A DNA stretch of 64,000 nt from Nocardioides sp. Root190. Its GTDB lineage: Bacteria > Actinomycetota > Actinomycetes > Propionibacteriales > Nocardioidaceae. A model generated the notes under the pieces. It searched no databases and was not told where the DNA came from. It saw only the letters and a program-made list of their open reading frames with translations. This document shows, piece after piece, positions 33,540-41,422 of the stretch. A program made the position numbers and the translations under genes. The DNA is taken from NCBI RefSeq assembly GCF_001428565.1, contig NZ_LMIA01000008.1, positions 375,382 through 439,381 of the forward strand, in the 5' to 3' direction. How positions within the stretch are numbered: the stretch's first letter is position 1; every line of letters begins with the position of its first letter.

Positions 33540-34373
33540 TCAGTCGCTGATCAGCGCGCTCGGGTCGTCCGGTACGTCGACGGCGTGCTCCCGCAGCACC
33601 TCCAGCGGGATCAGGCGCAGGGACAGCTCGTTGGTCGAGGCCAGCACGACGGGCGCGGCGACGCCGTCGCGGTGGGCCTGGAGCCAGCGGGCGGCGACCA
33701 CGCACCAGCGGTCGCCCGGGTGCAGGCCGGGGAACTGCCATTCGGGGTGCGGCGTCGACAGGTCGTTGCCGACGGCCTTCTGGTGCGCCAGGAACTCCTC
33801 GGTCATCACGGCGCACACGGCGTGCACGCCGACGTCCTGCGGTCCGCAGGAGCAGTTCCCGTCGCGGAAGAATCCGGTCATCGGGTCGGTGCCGCACGGC
33901 TCGAGCACGCCGCCCAGGACATTGCGCTCATCGCTCGGGGAGGGGGACTCGCTCACATCGGCCAGCCTAGATGAGTGAGTCCACGGGCGGTCGCGGATCA
34001 GCTCGACAGCAGGCACGTCCGCCGGTGCCCACGCCAGTGGGTCCAGCTCGTCGGGGGAGAGCCACCGCAGCTCCTCGTGCTCGGAGGCCGACGGGCTCCC
34101 GTCCAGCAGCACGCACCAGTACGTCGTCAGGGTGACCACCAGTGCGTCGTACGCATGGGTCGTCGTGGTCACCTCGGCGCCCACGCGGATTCGGCAGCCG
34201 AGCTCCTCGATGATCTCGCGCTCCAGCGCCGCCTCGGGCGTCTCGCCGGGCTCGATCTTGCCGCCCGGGAACTCCCACATCCCGCCGGTCGCACCGCCCG
34301 GGCCGCGGCGTGCACAGAGCACCAGGCCGTCGCGGACGATGACGGCGCCGACGACGGCGACCTCCCGGCTCAC
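33540..34373 (-). CDS. Nudix hydrolase fused to DUF2237
   Basis: A 277-residue two-domain protein. Residues 1-130 are a MutT-like Nudix hydrolase with box GGKIEPGETPEAALEREIIEELG and N-terminal VVGAVIVRDGLVLCARR, likely to clean oxidised or other nucleotides. Residues about 145-265 are a DUF2237 domain (NVLGGVLEPCGTDPMTGFFRDGNCSCG ... HPGDRWCVVAARW), normally a separate small protein of unknown function. A -10 TAGGCT and a GTG at 33956 lie at the junction, so the DUF2237 part (138 residues) may also be made alone. The start overlaps the TetR stop (GTGA). Confidence 0.82.
   Translation of the reverse strand: MSREVAVVGAVIVRDGLVLCARRGPGGATGGMWEFPGGKIEPGETPEAALEREIIEELGCRIRVGAEVTTTTHAYDALVVTLTTYWCVLLDGSPSASEHEELRWLSPDELDPLAWAPADVPAVELIRDRPWTHSSRLADVSESPSPSDERNVLGGVLEPCGTDPMTGFFRDGNCSCGPQDVGVHAVCAVMTEEFLAHQKAVGNDLSTPHPEWQFPGLHPGDRWCVVAARWLQAHRDGVAAPVVLASTNELSLRLIPLEVLREHAVDVPDDPSALISD
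33956..33969 (-). promoter_or_regulatory. internal leaderless promoter for the DUF2237 domain
   Basis: On the minus strand TAGGCT (33969-33964) is followed by seven bases and GTG 33956, in frame with the DUF2237 domain. The pattern is the same as at true leaderless starts in this window. Confidence 0.5.
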
Positions 34374-34951
34374 TCGCCCGGCACGATCCGCGCGACGACC
34401 GCGCCGACGAGCTCGTCCAGTGCGGCGCCGTCGGGGGCGTGCAGGCCGGGCAGGGTGAGGTGTTCGAACAGCAGGCCGGTCATCGCGAGGTACAGGATCC
34501 GGGCGGTGTCGGGCCCGCCGGGGAAGCCGCCGTCGACGTGGTCGGCGGTGATGGCGTCGAGGTTCGCGCGGAAGCGAGCGGTGAACACCTCGCGCAGCGC
34601 CGGGCGGCGCGACGCCTCCATGCGCAGCTCGAAGAGCGCCAGGTGAGCGGCGCGGTCGGCGTCGGCGCGGGCCACGAGGTCGCGCATCAGGGTCGTCTCC
34701 AGCTCGCGCGTCCGCGGGGCCTGCAGCCGCTCCTCGACATGCTCCGGATCAGGTGTGAGCCGGGTGAACACGTGGTCGCAGAGGTCCTGCAGCAGCTCGT
34801 CGCGGGAACGGAAGTAGTTCGACGCGGTGCCGGTCGGTGCGCCCGCCCGCTCGTCGACGCCACGGAAGGTCAGCCCGCGTGCGCCGACGTCGGCGAGCAG
34901 CTCGGTGGCGGCGTCGAGCAGCTCGGTGCGCCGGGCGGCGTTGCGGACCAT
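34370..34951 (-). CDS. TetR family regulator
   Basis: A 193-residue repressor with helix-turn-helix LTFRGVDERAGAPTGTASNYFRSRDELLQDL near residues 25-60 and a helical ligand-binding part. It overlaps the Nudix-DUF2237 gene by 4 bp (same operon) and diverges from a dihydrofolate-reductase-like gene 76 bp away, so either could be its target. ATG 34951 begins MVRNAARRTELLDAATELL, the normal N-terminus of the family. Confidence 0.88.
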   Translation of the reverse strand: MVRNAARRTELLDAATELLADVGARGLTFRGVDERAGAPTGTASNYFRSRDELLQDLCDHVFTRLTPDPEHVEERLQAPRTRELETTLMRDLVARADADRAAHLALFELRMEASRRPALREVFTARFRANLDAITADHVDGGFPGGPDTARILYLAMTGLLFEHLTLPGLHAPDGAALDELVGAVVARIVPGE

Positions 34952-34992
34952 GTGCTCATCCTGTCGGAACTCCGCGCCCTCAACAAGAACAC

Positions 34993-35021
34993 TTGACGTA
35001 CTTCACCTGTAGTGGTTGTCT
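34993..35021 (+). promoter_or_regulatory. promoter of the DHFR-like gene
   Basis: TTGACG (34993-34998), a 17-bp spacer and TTGTCT (35016-35021) make a good promoter; ATG 35028 follows six bases later, so the message is leaderless. Confidence 0.55.
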
Positions 35022-35027
35022 CGGGTC

Positions 35028-35630
35028 ATGCCTGAGCTGACCTACTTCATCGGCGTGACCCTCGACGGCTTCATCGCCGGCCCGGCCGACGAGGTCGACT
35101 TCTTCGACTTCTCGGGGGAGTTCTCCACCTTCCTCGCACATGAGTACGCCGACACACTGCCCGGCCACGTCCGGGCGGCCTTCGGTGTCGCCGAAGCGCC
35201 GCTGAGCCGGTTCGACACGGTGGTCATGGGCCGCCGCACCTATGAGCCGGCCCTGGGCGCCGGGATCGCCGACCCCTACCCGCACCTGCGCACCGTGGTC
35301 TGCAGCACCTCGCTGGAGGCTGGCTCCAGCCCGGTGGAGGTGGTGGCCGACGACCCGCTGGACGTCGTACGACGCCTCAAGGCGAGCCCCGGTCGGGGCG
35401 TCCTCCTGGCTGGCGGCGGACGGCTGGCGGGCCGGGTGGCGGGGGAGATCGACCGATGGGTCGTCAAGAAGTACCCCGTCCTCGCCGGCCGGGGCCGGCC
35501 CGTGATGGATCGGCCCTTCGCCCCGCAGCCACTCCGTCTCGAACAGGTGCGCAGCTTCGACAACGGGTGCGTGGTGCTCGACTACGTCCGCGACGTGGCC
35601 CCGGGATCAGGGCGGAACGCCACACTCTGA
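35028..35630 (+). CDS. dihydrofolate reductase family protein (RibD C-terminal-like)
   Basis: A 200-residue protein with the DHFR/RibD fold: ELTYFIGVTLDGFIAGP at the start, FDTVVMGRRTYEPALG, TVVCSTSLE and GGGRLAGRVAGEIDRWVVKKYPVLAGRGRPVM. These stand-alone proteins are NADPH-dependent reductases of uncertain substrate and are often under TetR control. The ATG at 35028, not 35016, begins at the conserved strand and sits directly after the promoter. It diverges from the TetR gene. Confidence 0.85.
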   Translation: MPELTYFIGVTLDGFIAGPADEVDFFDFSGEFSTFLAHEYADTLPGHVRAAFGVAEAPLSRFDTVVMGRRTYEPALGAGIADPYPHLRTVVCSTSLEAGSSPVEVVADDPLDVVRRLKASPGRGVLLAGGGRLAGRVAGEIDRWVVKKYPVLAGRGRPVMDRPFAPQPLRLEQVRSFDNGCVVLDYVRDVAPGSGRNATL

Positions 35631-35687
35631 GGGCGCTGTCGACGGCGGGATGCCACGGTGGGGGCTCGGAGAGGGCAGACTGACCAC

Positions 35688-36026
35688 GTGCCTACTGACA
35701 CCGTTCCGAACCTTGCTCGCCAGGCTGAGCAGATTCTCGTCGCCATCGCGCGGGAGTCTGTCGACCCGATCACCTACGGCGAGCTCGCGGAGCGCCTGAC
35801 CCCCGAGGGTCAGCGAGCGGTTCCTGCCCGCCAGATCGGCAAGGTCATCGTCGAGATGCGCGACCGGCGCGGCACGTGGTCCTGGACGCCGTTCCTCACC
35901 GCGTGGGTCGTCAACGCCGACACCGGCGAGCCGGGCGAGGGCTACTTCGTCAACGGCGTCGGCGACGCTGCCGCGGTGCGCGCCAAGACCCACGAGCGCC
36001 TGGTCGGCGGCATCTACGAGGCCTGA
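35688..36026 (+). CDS. conserved hypothetical protein, possible winged helix
   Basis: A 112-residue soluble protein. The N-terminal half (QAEQILVAIARESVDPITYGELAERLTP) resembles a winged-helix segment and the C-terminal half carries WSWTPFLTAWVVNADTGEPGEGYFV, which I cannot assign. CAGACT (35676-35681) six bases before GTG 35688 suggests a leaderless start. It is 3 bp from mpg, so the two are probably co-expressed. Confidence 0.65.
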   Translation: MPTDTVPNLARQAEQILVAIARESVDPITYGELAERLTPEGQRAVPARQIGKVIVEMRDRRGTWSWTPFLTAWVVNADTGEPGEGYFVNGVGDAAAVRAKTHERLVGGIYEA

Positions 36027-36029
36027 TCG

Positions 36030-36644
36030 GTGACGGCCCGCCACCGCGCCGACGTCGTACGACGTGCGCGGTCTCTGCTGGGCCGCACGATCATCGGCCA
36101 CGACGTGGCCGTCAGGATCACCGAGGTCGAGGCCTACGGCGGTCTCGAGGACCCCGCGTCCCACGCGTTCACCCGAACCCCGCGCTCGGAGATCATGTAC
36201 GGCCCGGCGTACCGCCTCTACGTCTACCGCTCCTACGGCATCCACTTCTGCGCGAACGTGGTCACCGGGCCGAGCGAGATCGGCGCGGCGGTGCTGCTGC
36301 GCGCCGGCGAGGTCGTCGACGGGCTCGACGTCGCGCGGAGTCGCCGTGGCGGCGCGAGCGACGTCCGGCTCGCGCGGGGTCCCGGCAACCTGGCCCAGGC
36401 GCTCGGGATCACGCTCGAGGACCTCGGCAGCGACCTCCTGGCGAGCCAGGACGCCACCGACGGCGTCCGCCTCGGACCCGAGGTGCGCGGCCGTTCGGCG
36501 ATCGAGGCAGGTCCGCGGGTCGGCGTCTCGAAGGCGGCCGACGTGCCCTGGCGGTTCTGGCTCGCGGGCGAGCCGAGCGTCTCGGCGTACCGCCGCAGTC
36601 CGCGGGCGCCGGCCACCACTACGCTGTCGCCACGTGAGCACTGA
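36030..36644 (+). CDS. DNA-3-methyladenine glycosylase (AAG/Mpg family)
   Basis: A 204-residue base excision repair enzyme that removes alkylated purines. Family marks are ITEVEAYGG with the catalytic Glu, [38 protein letters not shown], and [14 protein letters not shown]. Length is normal. Start is GTG 36030; the gene directly follows the 112-residue hypothetical gene and its end overlaps ppnP by 11 bp. The 10-mer GTCGTACGAC spans its codons 9-12. Confidence 0.93.
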   Translation: MTARHRADVVRRARSLLGRTIIGHDVAVRITEVEAYGGLEDPASHAFTRTPRSEIMYGPAYRLYVYRSYGIHFCANVVTGPSEIGAAVLLRAGEVVDGLDVARSRRGGASDVRLARGPGNLAQALGITLEDLGSDLLASQDATDGVRLGPEVRGRSAIEAGPRVGVSKAADVPWRFWLAGEPSVSAYRRSPRAPATTTLSPREH

Positions 36645-36966
36645 GACCAACGCAGCGGGGACCTACGAGAACGTCACCCTGGACCCGCAGGCCAACATCT
36701 ACTTCGACGGCGCCTGCGTCAGTCACACGTTCTTCCTCGCGGACGGCACGAAGAAGTCGGCGGGCGTGATCTTCCCCGCCAGCCTGAACTTCGGCACCGC
36801 TGCGCCGGAGATCATGGAGCTCAACGCCGGGAAGTGCCGGATCCGGCTGGCCGGCTCCGAGGAGTGGGCCGAGTACGCCGCGGGCGAGTCCTTCAGCGTC
36901 GCCGGTGACTCCTCCTTCGACATCGAGGTCCTCGAGACGCTCGGGTACGTCTGCCACTACGGCTGA
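36634..36966 (+). CDS. ppnP: pyrimidine/purine nucleoside phosphorylase PpnP
   Basis: A 110-residue cupin-like enzyme (formerly DUF1255) that phosphorolyses several nucleosides. It shows [50 protein letters not shown] and a C-terminal [11 protein letters not shown], matching the YaiE/PpnP family from memory. TACGCT (36620-36625) eight bases before GTG 36634 suggests its own leaderless promoter inside the end of mpg. Confidence 0.85.
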   Translation: MSTETNAAGTYENVTLDPQANIYFDGACVSHTFFLADGTKKSAGVIFPASLNFGTAAPEIMELNAGKCRIRLAGSEEWAEYAAGESFSVAGDSSFDIEVLETLGYVCHYG

Positions 36967-37041
36967 GGTCCCACCCGGTTTCGGGATTCGCCGGACATCG
37001 CGACGAGCGCCGACATACCTTCCGGTGACGGAGGTGGATCG

Positions 37042-37806
37042 ATGGCAACGAGTCGTGGCGCAGCGGTGGCGCTCGCGCTGGGCGCACTCCTGCTCGCGGC
37101 GTGCGGCACCGGATCGACGGACGGGCCCACCGACGGGCGGACCGACGGGGACGCGGCCACGACGGTGGTGACCGAGACGGTCACCGCGACACCGACGACA
37201 GCGGAGCCCGAACCCGTCGCCGAGGTCGAGACGTACGTCGTCACCCGGGTCGTCGACGGCGACACCGTCGACCTCGACAACGGCGAGTCGGTGCGCCTGC
37301 TCGGCATCGACACCCCCGAGCGGGGCGAGTGCGGCTTCGGGCCGGCCGAGTCCGCCCTCAAGCGACTGGTGCAGGGCAAGGAGGTCGTCCTCTCGGGTGG
37401 GGACACCGACCGCGACCGGTACGACCGGCTGCTCCGCTACCTGGACCTCGACGGCGTCGACGCGGGCCTGCGGATGCTGCAGGCCGGCCTGGCCATTGCC
37501 CGCTACGACTCCCGCGACGGCTACGGCCGGCATCCGCGCGAGGACGCCTACATCGCGGCCGACGACGCCGCTGACGACGTCACCTGCCCGCGGTCCGAAC
37601 CCACGCCGTCGCAGGAACCCCGCGGCTTCGCCGACACCGGCACCAAGGGAGACAAGGGCGGCAACTGCGAGCCGGGCTACGACCCGTGCGTGCCGTCGTA
37701 CCCGCCCGACCTGGACTGCGCCGACGTCGGACCGGTGAGCGTCACCGGGTCGGACCCGCACGGCCTGGACCGCGACGGCGACGGACGGGCCTGCGGCGGC
37801 GACTGA
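37042..37806 (+). CDS. lipoprotein thermonuclease with Excalibur domain
   Basis: A 254-residue exported protein. Signal ends in LLLAAC, a lipobox; a Thr/Pro-rich linker follows; residues about 63-180 are a staphylococcal nuclease domain (VTRVVDGDTVDL, LLGIDTPERGECGFGPAE, DRYDRLLRYL, ARYDSRDGYGRHP). The C-terminus is an Excalibur calcium-binding domain (DLDCADVGPVSVTGSDPHGLDRDGDGRACGG). It should cleave DNA or RNA outside the cell. GGAGG lies eight bases before ATG 37042. Confidence 0.9.
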   Translation: MATSRGAAVALALGALLLAACGTGSTDGPTDGRTDGDAATTVVTETVTATPTTAEPEPVAEVETYVVTRVVDGDTVDLDNGESVRLLGIDTPERGECGFGPAESALKRLVQGKEVVLSGGDTDRDRYDRLLRYLDLDGVDAGLRMLQAGLAIARYDSRDGYGRHPREDAYIAADDAADDVTCPRSEPTPSQEPRGFADTGTKGDKGGNCEPGYDPCVPSYPPDLDCADVGPVSVTGSDPHGLDRDGDGRACGGD

Positions 37807-37882
37807 GCTGCCGCACCCATCAACTCGCGGGGCCTGTGGATGACGGCCGACGCCCGTGCCCGAAAAGGCGCAGGCTGTCGCC

Positions 37883-38308
37883 ATGACCTCAGACGACCCC
37901 GACACCCCTCGACTCCGGCCGCCCCACCTGATGCCGCCGATCACCGACCAGGCTGCCCTGGAGGGCACCTGGCGCGCCCTGATGGGCGAGCTCGGCTTCG
38001 CGGTCCCGCAGCTGTGGCTGCTCTTCATCGACGGCGCGCAGCCGCGCCATGTCGTGCACGTCGAGGACGTGCCGCTGTTCCCGGGCGAGCGCGACCTCGA
38101 GCAGGTGCGCGGACTGCTCGGTCTCGTGGTCGGCGAGACCCGCAGCTGCGCCGTCCTCTACGCCCGTCCCGGTGGCACCCGACGTACGCCGGGCGACCTC
38201 GCCTGGGCGCGCGGGCTCAGCGGGATCGGCGGAGCCTGGCCCGTGCACCTGGCCAACGACACGGAGCTCCGCGTCGCCGCGCCGGACGACCTGGCCGCCG
38301 CCGGCTGA
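37883..38308 (+). CDS. conserved hypothetical protein
   Basis: A 141-residue soluble protein with no signal peptide. It reads ALMGELGFAVPQLWLLFIDGAQPRHVVHVEDVPLFPG and later SCAVLYARPGG, alternating strands and helices, and resembles short actinobacterial proteins of unknown function. CAGGCT (37871-37876) six bases before ATG 37883 supports this start over an ATG 27 bp upstream. It ends 4 bp from a convergent membrane gene. Confidence 0.7.
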   Translation: MTSDDPDTPRLRPPHLMPPITDQAALEGTWRALMGELGFAVPQLWLLFIDGAQPRHVVHVEDVPLFPGERDLEQVRGLLGLVVGETRSCAVLYARPGGTRRTPGDLAWARGLSGIGGAWPVHLANDTELRVAAPDDLAAAG

Positions 38309-38312
38309 TCTG

Positions 38313-39407
38313 TCAGGCTGCGGGCTCGCGTCGCAGCAGCCGGGTGAAGCGCGTCCGGTTGGCCGTCGCGTTGCTCGCCAGGACCACGGCCAGGCCGAGG
38401 AGCGAGTAGAGCCACAGCACCACGAAGGCCCCGCCGGTGGCGGCCTCGGGGAAGTACATCGCGTCGCGGGCCACGGTCGCGCCGGCGCCGGGCGGCAGCA
38501 TCTGGCCGATCGCGTGGCCGAACCGCGGCAGCATCTCCGGCGCGATCGAGGAGCCCGAGATGATCAGCCCGACGGTGAAGTAGAGACCGCCGATCAGCGA
38601 TCCGGCCGGGCCCAGGAGGGCGACGAACGCGGCGGTCGAGGCGGTCACGGCCAGCGAGATCAGCGCCAGCCCCCAGAAGAGCGTGCGGTGGTCGGCGCCG
38701 CTGCCGACGCCGAAGAGCGCCATGGCGAGCAGCCCGACCAGCGCCGAGGCGGCGGCGTACGCCACGAGCAGGCCGGCGTGGCCGAGCCCGCGCAGGGCCG
38801 AGCGGTCGGTGAGACCGCGCAGGCGGCCCAGGGCGAGGGAGGCGATGGAGCCGCCCAGGCACAACGCCTGGATGACGAACGCGAGCGAGCTGCCGGCGCT
38901 GTCGTCCTCGGGCAGCGGGACGACGTCGGCGACCGCCGGCGGCGTGGTCAGGGCGCCGAGCGTCTCGAGCGGGACGGGTTGACCGGCGGTGGTGAGTGCC
39001 TGCACCTGTTCCTTGACCTGTCCCTGGTAGGCCTTGGTGAACTCCGTCCGGAACAGGTTGGCCACGGCGGGTGACGCGGCCGAGGCGACGTAGAGCGTCG
39101 GCGCGGTGTCGTTGAAGGCGACCCCGCCGTAGGCGTTGCGCTCCTTGATCGCCTGGCGCAGCGCGGCCGGGTCGGCGTACGGCTCGACCTTGAACTCGCC
39201 GTCGGCCTCGAGTTGCTCGGTCAACCGGGCCTGCTGCTCGGCAGTGCCGACCACGCCGACCGGGAGATCGTGCGGAGCGGGGGAGTGCGCCATCGCGAGG
39301 TAGTAGACCGCGAGGACCAGTTGGATCAGCGCGCCGCCGACGGCGATCGCGAGCCCGAGCCTCGACAGCTTGCGCAGGCCCACCGGAGCAGGAGACGTGT
39401 CGCTCAT
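38313..39407 (-). CDS. ABC-2/YhgE-Pip-like membrane protein
   Basis: A 364-residue membrane protein. One N-terminal helix (about 18-40, LGLAIAVGGALIQLVLAVYYLAM), a large extracytoplasmic region (40-165) with PVGVVGTAEQQARLTEQL, then five to six helices to the C-terminus. This is the layout of ABC-2/YhgE-Pip type proteins that act as exporter permeases or phage receptors. No ATPase gene is adjacent, and the substrate is unknown. ATG 39407 begins MSDTSPAPVGLRKLSRLG; the frame stays open upstream. Confidence 0.75.
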   Translation of the reverse strand: MSDTSPAPVGLRKLSRLGLAIAVGGALIQLVLAVYYLAMAHSPAPHDLPVGVVGTAEQQARLTEQLEADGEFKVEPYADPAALRQAIKERNAYGGVAFNDTAPTLYVASAASPAVANLFRTEFTKAYQGQVKEQVQALTTAGQPVPLETLGALTTPPAVADVVPLPEDDSAGSSLAFVIQALCLGGSIASLALGRLRGLTDRSALRGLGHAGLLVAYAAASALVGLLAMALFGVGSGADHRTLFWGLALISLAVTASTAAFVALLGPAGSLIGGLYFTVGLIISGSSIAPEMLPRFGHAIGQMLPPGAGATVARDAMYFPEAATGGAFVVLWLYSLLGLAVVLASNATANRTRFTRLLRREPAA

Positions 39408-39424
39408 GGGGCCAGCATGGCGGT

Positions 39425-40051
39425 TCAGCCGCAGTTGTCGCACACCCCGGTGGCCGGGATCGCCATGAAGCAGTTCGGGCACACCGCGATGACCGGCTCG
39501 GGCTTGACCGGCTTGGCGGGCGCCTTCGGTGCCCGGGGGGCGGCGGCCTTGCGGACGGTCTTCTCTGCGACGCGCGGCACCGTGGACTCGTGGACCACGG
39601 GTGCCTCGACGACGGGCGGTACCCAGCCCGGAGGCGGGGCGTCGGTGATGCCGAACTGGGCCAGGATCTCGCGTGCGGCCTCGGTCGGCTGGTGCTTGGG
39701 CCGGGTCACGATGTCGAACGGCGAGGACGCACCTTCGAGGAAGGTCTGTGCGTCGGGTCGCAGGGTCGCGGGCAGGGTGCGGTGCCGCCAGCGCTGCGGC
39801 GTGGCGCCCTTCTGGGTGATGGTGATCAGCGTGGGCCGATCCCAGCAGACCAGGGCCCAGTCGTCGTGGTGGCTGATCGCCCACAGGGCGACGGCACGAT
39901 CGCCGGCGTCGGCCGCGGCCTTCAGCGCGATCCGCTCCGGGTTGGAGAAACGCCCCTTGACGTGGAGCACGCCGGGGACCGGCTCGGTGACGGCGTACTC
40001 CTCACCCTGGAGCTGGTCGATCAGGTCGCTGAGGTCAGGCGTGGTCTCCAT
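39425..40051 (-). CDS. zinc-ribbon protein of unknown function
   Basis: A 208-residue soluble protein. The first 130 residues form a compact domain (VPGVLHVKGRFSNPERIALKAAADAGDRAVALWAISHHDDWALVCWDRPTLITIT) I do not recognise; an Ala/Pro/Lys-rich linker follows, and the end is a zinc ribbon (CPNCFMAIPATGVCDNC). TACCCT (40065-40060) eight bases before ATG 40051 indicates a leaderless start inside the end of gntR (17-bp overlap). Confidence 0.72.
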   Translation of the reverse strand: METTPDLSDLIDQLQGEEYAVTEPVPGVLHVKGRFSNPERIALKAAADAGDRAVALWAISHHDDWALVCWDRPTLITITQKGATPQRWRHRTLPATLRPDAQTFLEGASSPFDIVTRPKHQPTEAAREILAQFGITDAPPPGWVPPVVEAPVVHESTVPRVAEKTVRKAAAPRAPKAPAKPVKPEPVIAVCPNCFMAIPATGVCDNCG

Positions 40052-40766
40052 CGTCTCCGAGGGTAGTCGAGTCCCCGGCGTCGGCAGCGACCGCACCGGT
40101 CGCCTCGGCGATGATCGCCGCCATCGCGGCACGCGCGGCGCCCTCGTCGCGGGAGCGTACGGCGCGGGCGACCTCGACATGGAGGTCGACGGCCTCGTCC
40201 TTGGGGTGCACCGGCATCAGGTGGTGGTGGGTGCGGCCGGCGAGGACCTCGGCGACGACGTCGCCGAGCGCGGCCAGCATCTCGTTGCCCGAGGCCTCCA
40301 GGAGGACACGGTGGAAGGCGACGTCGGCGGCGAGGAAGGCCTCGAGGTCACCGGAGCGTCCGTGCACCACCATGTCGCTCGCGGCCGAGGTGAGGACGCC
40401 GCACTGTTCGGGTGTCGCCCGCAGTGCCGCGAGGCCGGCCGCCACCGGTTCGAAGCCGCTGCGCAGCTCGCCCAGGGAGGTCAGCTGGGCGGCCCGGTCG
40501 GCCGAGGCCAGCCGCCAGCGGATCAGCCGCGGGTCGAACACGTGCCAGGAGGTCCGCGGCTGGACGGTGACGCCGACCCGGCGCCGTGAGGCGACCATGC
40601 CCATCGACTCCAGCACCCGGACCGCCTCGCGCGACACGGACCGGCTGACGTCGTACCCGCTGTCGACGGAGTCGAGTGTGATGACCGCGCCGGGGGCCAG
40701 GTCACCGCTCACGATGCGGTGTCCGAGCGCGTCGAGCACGTTGTCGTGGAGCGCGGTGCGGGCCAT
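40035..40766 (-). CDS. FadR/GntR family regulator, probable gluconate repressor
   Basis: A 243-residue regulator: winged helix LHDNVLDALGHRIVSGDLAPGAVITLDSV ... VSREAVRVLESMGMVASRRRVGVTV, then an FCD ligand domain with metal-binding His residues (DVAFHRVLLEASGN, HPKDEAVDLHVEV). Its divergent position next to gluconokinase and a gluconate permease points to control by gluconate or a phosphorylated form. GGAGG (40780-40776) lies nine bases before ATG 40766, which is preferred to ATG 40775. Confidence 0.87.
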   Translation of the reverse strand: MARTALHDNVLDALGHRIVSGDLAPGAVITLDSVDSGYDVSRSVSREAVRVLESMGMVASRRRVGVTVQPRTSWHVFDPRLIRWRLASADRAAQLTSLGELRSGFEPVAAGLAALRATPEQCGVLTSAASDMVVHGRSGDLEAFLAADVAFHRVLLEASGNEMLAALGDVVAEVLAGRTHHHLMPVHPKDEAVDLHVEVARAVRSRDEGAARAAMAAIIAEATGAVAADAGDSTTLGDDGDHA

Positions 40767-40780
40767 GGCGGTCATCCTCC

Positions 40781-40846
40781 CATCCGGCAAAGATCAGATT
40801 AATAAGGCCGAAACTCTTGCAAAGACCTGATCAATGATTGCAGACT
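40781..40846. promoter_or_regulatory. shared gntR/gntK promoter region
   Basis: Rightward: TTGCAA (40817-40822), 18 bp, CAGACT (40841-40846). TTGCAA is its own reverse complement, so the same hexamer can serve as leftward -35 for the regulator gene. TGATCA at 40828-40833 and the related AGATCAGATT at 40791-40800 are candidate operator sites. Confidence 0.5.
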
Positions 40847-40901
40847 GTGACGGCCAGCACATCCCGCCCCGTCCGCCGGGGCCGTCACCGGAGGTCACCA
40901 C

Positions 40902-41414
40902 ATGAGTGCAGGGAGCAGCCCTCTCGTCGTCGTCATGGGCGTCTCGGGCTCGGGCAAGTCGACCGTCGGCGCCGCCCTCGCCCAGCGCCTCCGCGTGTCC
41001 TTCGAGGACGCCGACGACCTGCACCCCGCGGCCAACATCGCGAAGATGTCCGCCGGGATCGCGCTCGACGACGCCGATCGCCTGCCGTGGCTCGAGACGA
41101 TCGGCCGGTGGCTCGCGGGCCAGGACGGGTCCGGTGGTGTGATCAGCTGTTCGGCGCTCAAGCGCGCCTACCGGGACCAGATCCGGGCGCACGCTCCCCG
41201 CGCCCTCTTCGTGCACCTGCACGGCACCCGCGAGGTCATCGCGCGCCGGCAGGCCAGCCGTCCCGGCCACTTCATGCCGGCCTCCCTGCTCGACTCGCAG
41301 TTCGACACGCTCGAGCCGCTCGCCGAGGACGAGGCCGGCCTCGTGATCGACGTCGACCAGTCGGTCGACCAGGTCGTCCAGCAATTCCTCCAGCAGTACG
41401 TCGACAGGAACTGA
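40902..41414 (+). CDS. gntK: gluconokinase
   Basis: A 170-residue kinase that phosphorylates gluconate to 6-phosphogluconate for the pentose phosphate or Entner-Doudoroff route. P-loop GVSGSGKST at 13-21, EDADDLHPAANIAKMSAG, WLETIG and ISCSALKRAYRDQIR are diagnostic for the GntK/IdnK type. GGAGG lies before ATG 40902. The permease gene starts 8 bp after the stop. Confidence 0.96.
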   Translation: MSAGSSPLVVVMGVSGSGKSTVGAALAQRLRVSFEDADDLHPAANIAKMSAGIALDDADRLPWLETIGRWLAGQDGSGGVISCSALKRAYRDQIRAHAPRALFVHLHGTREVIARRQASRPGHFMPASLLDSQFDTLEPLAEDEAGLVIDVDQSVDQVVQQFLQQYVDRN

Positions 41415-41422
41415 GGAGCACC

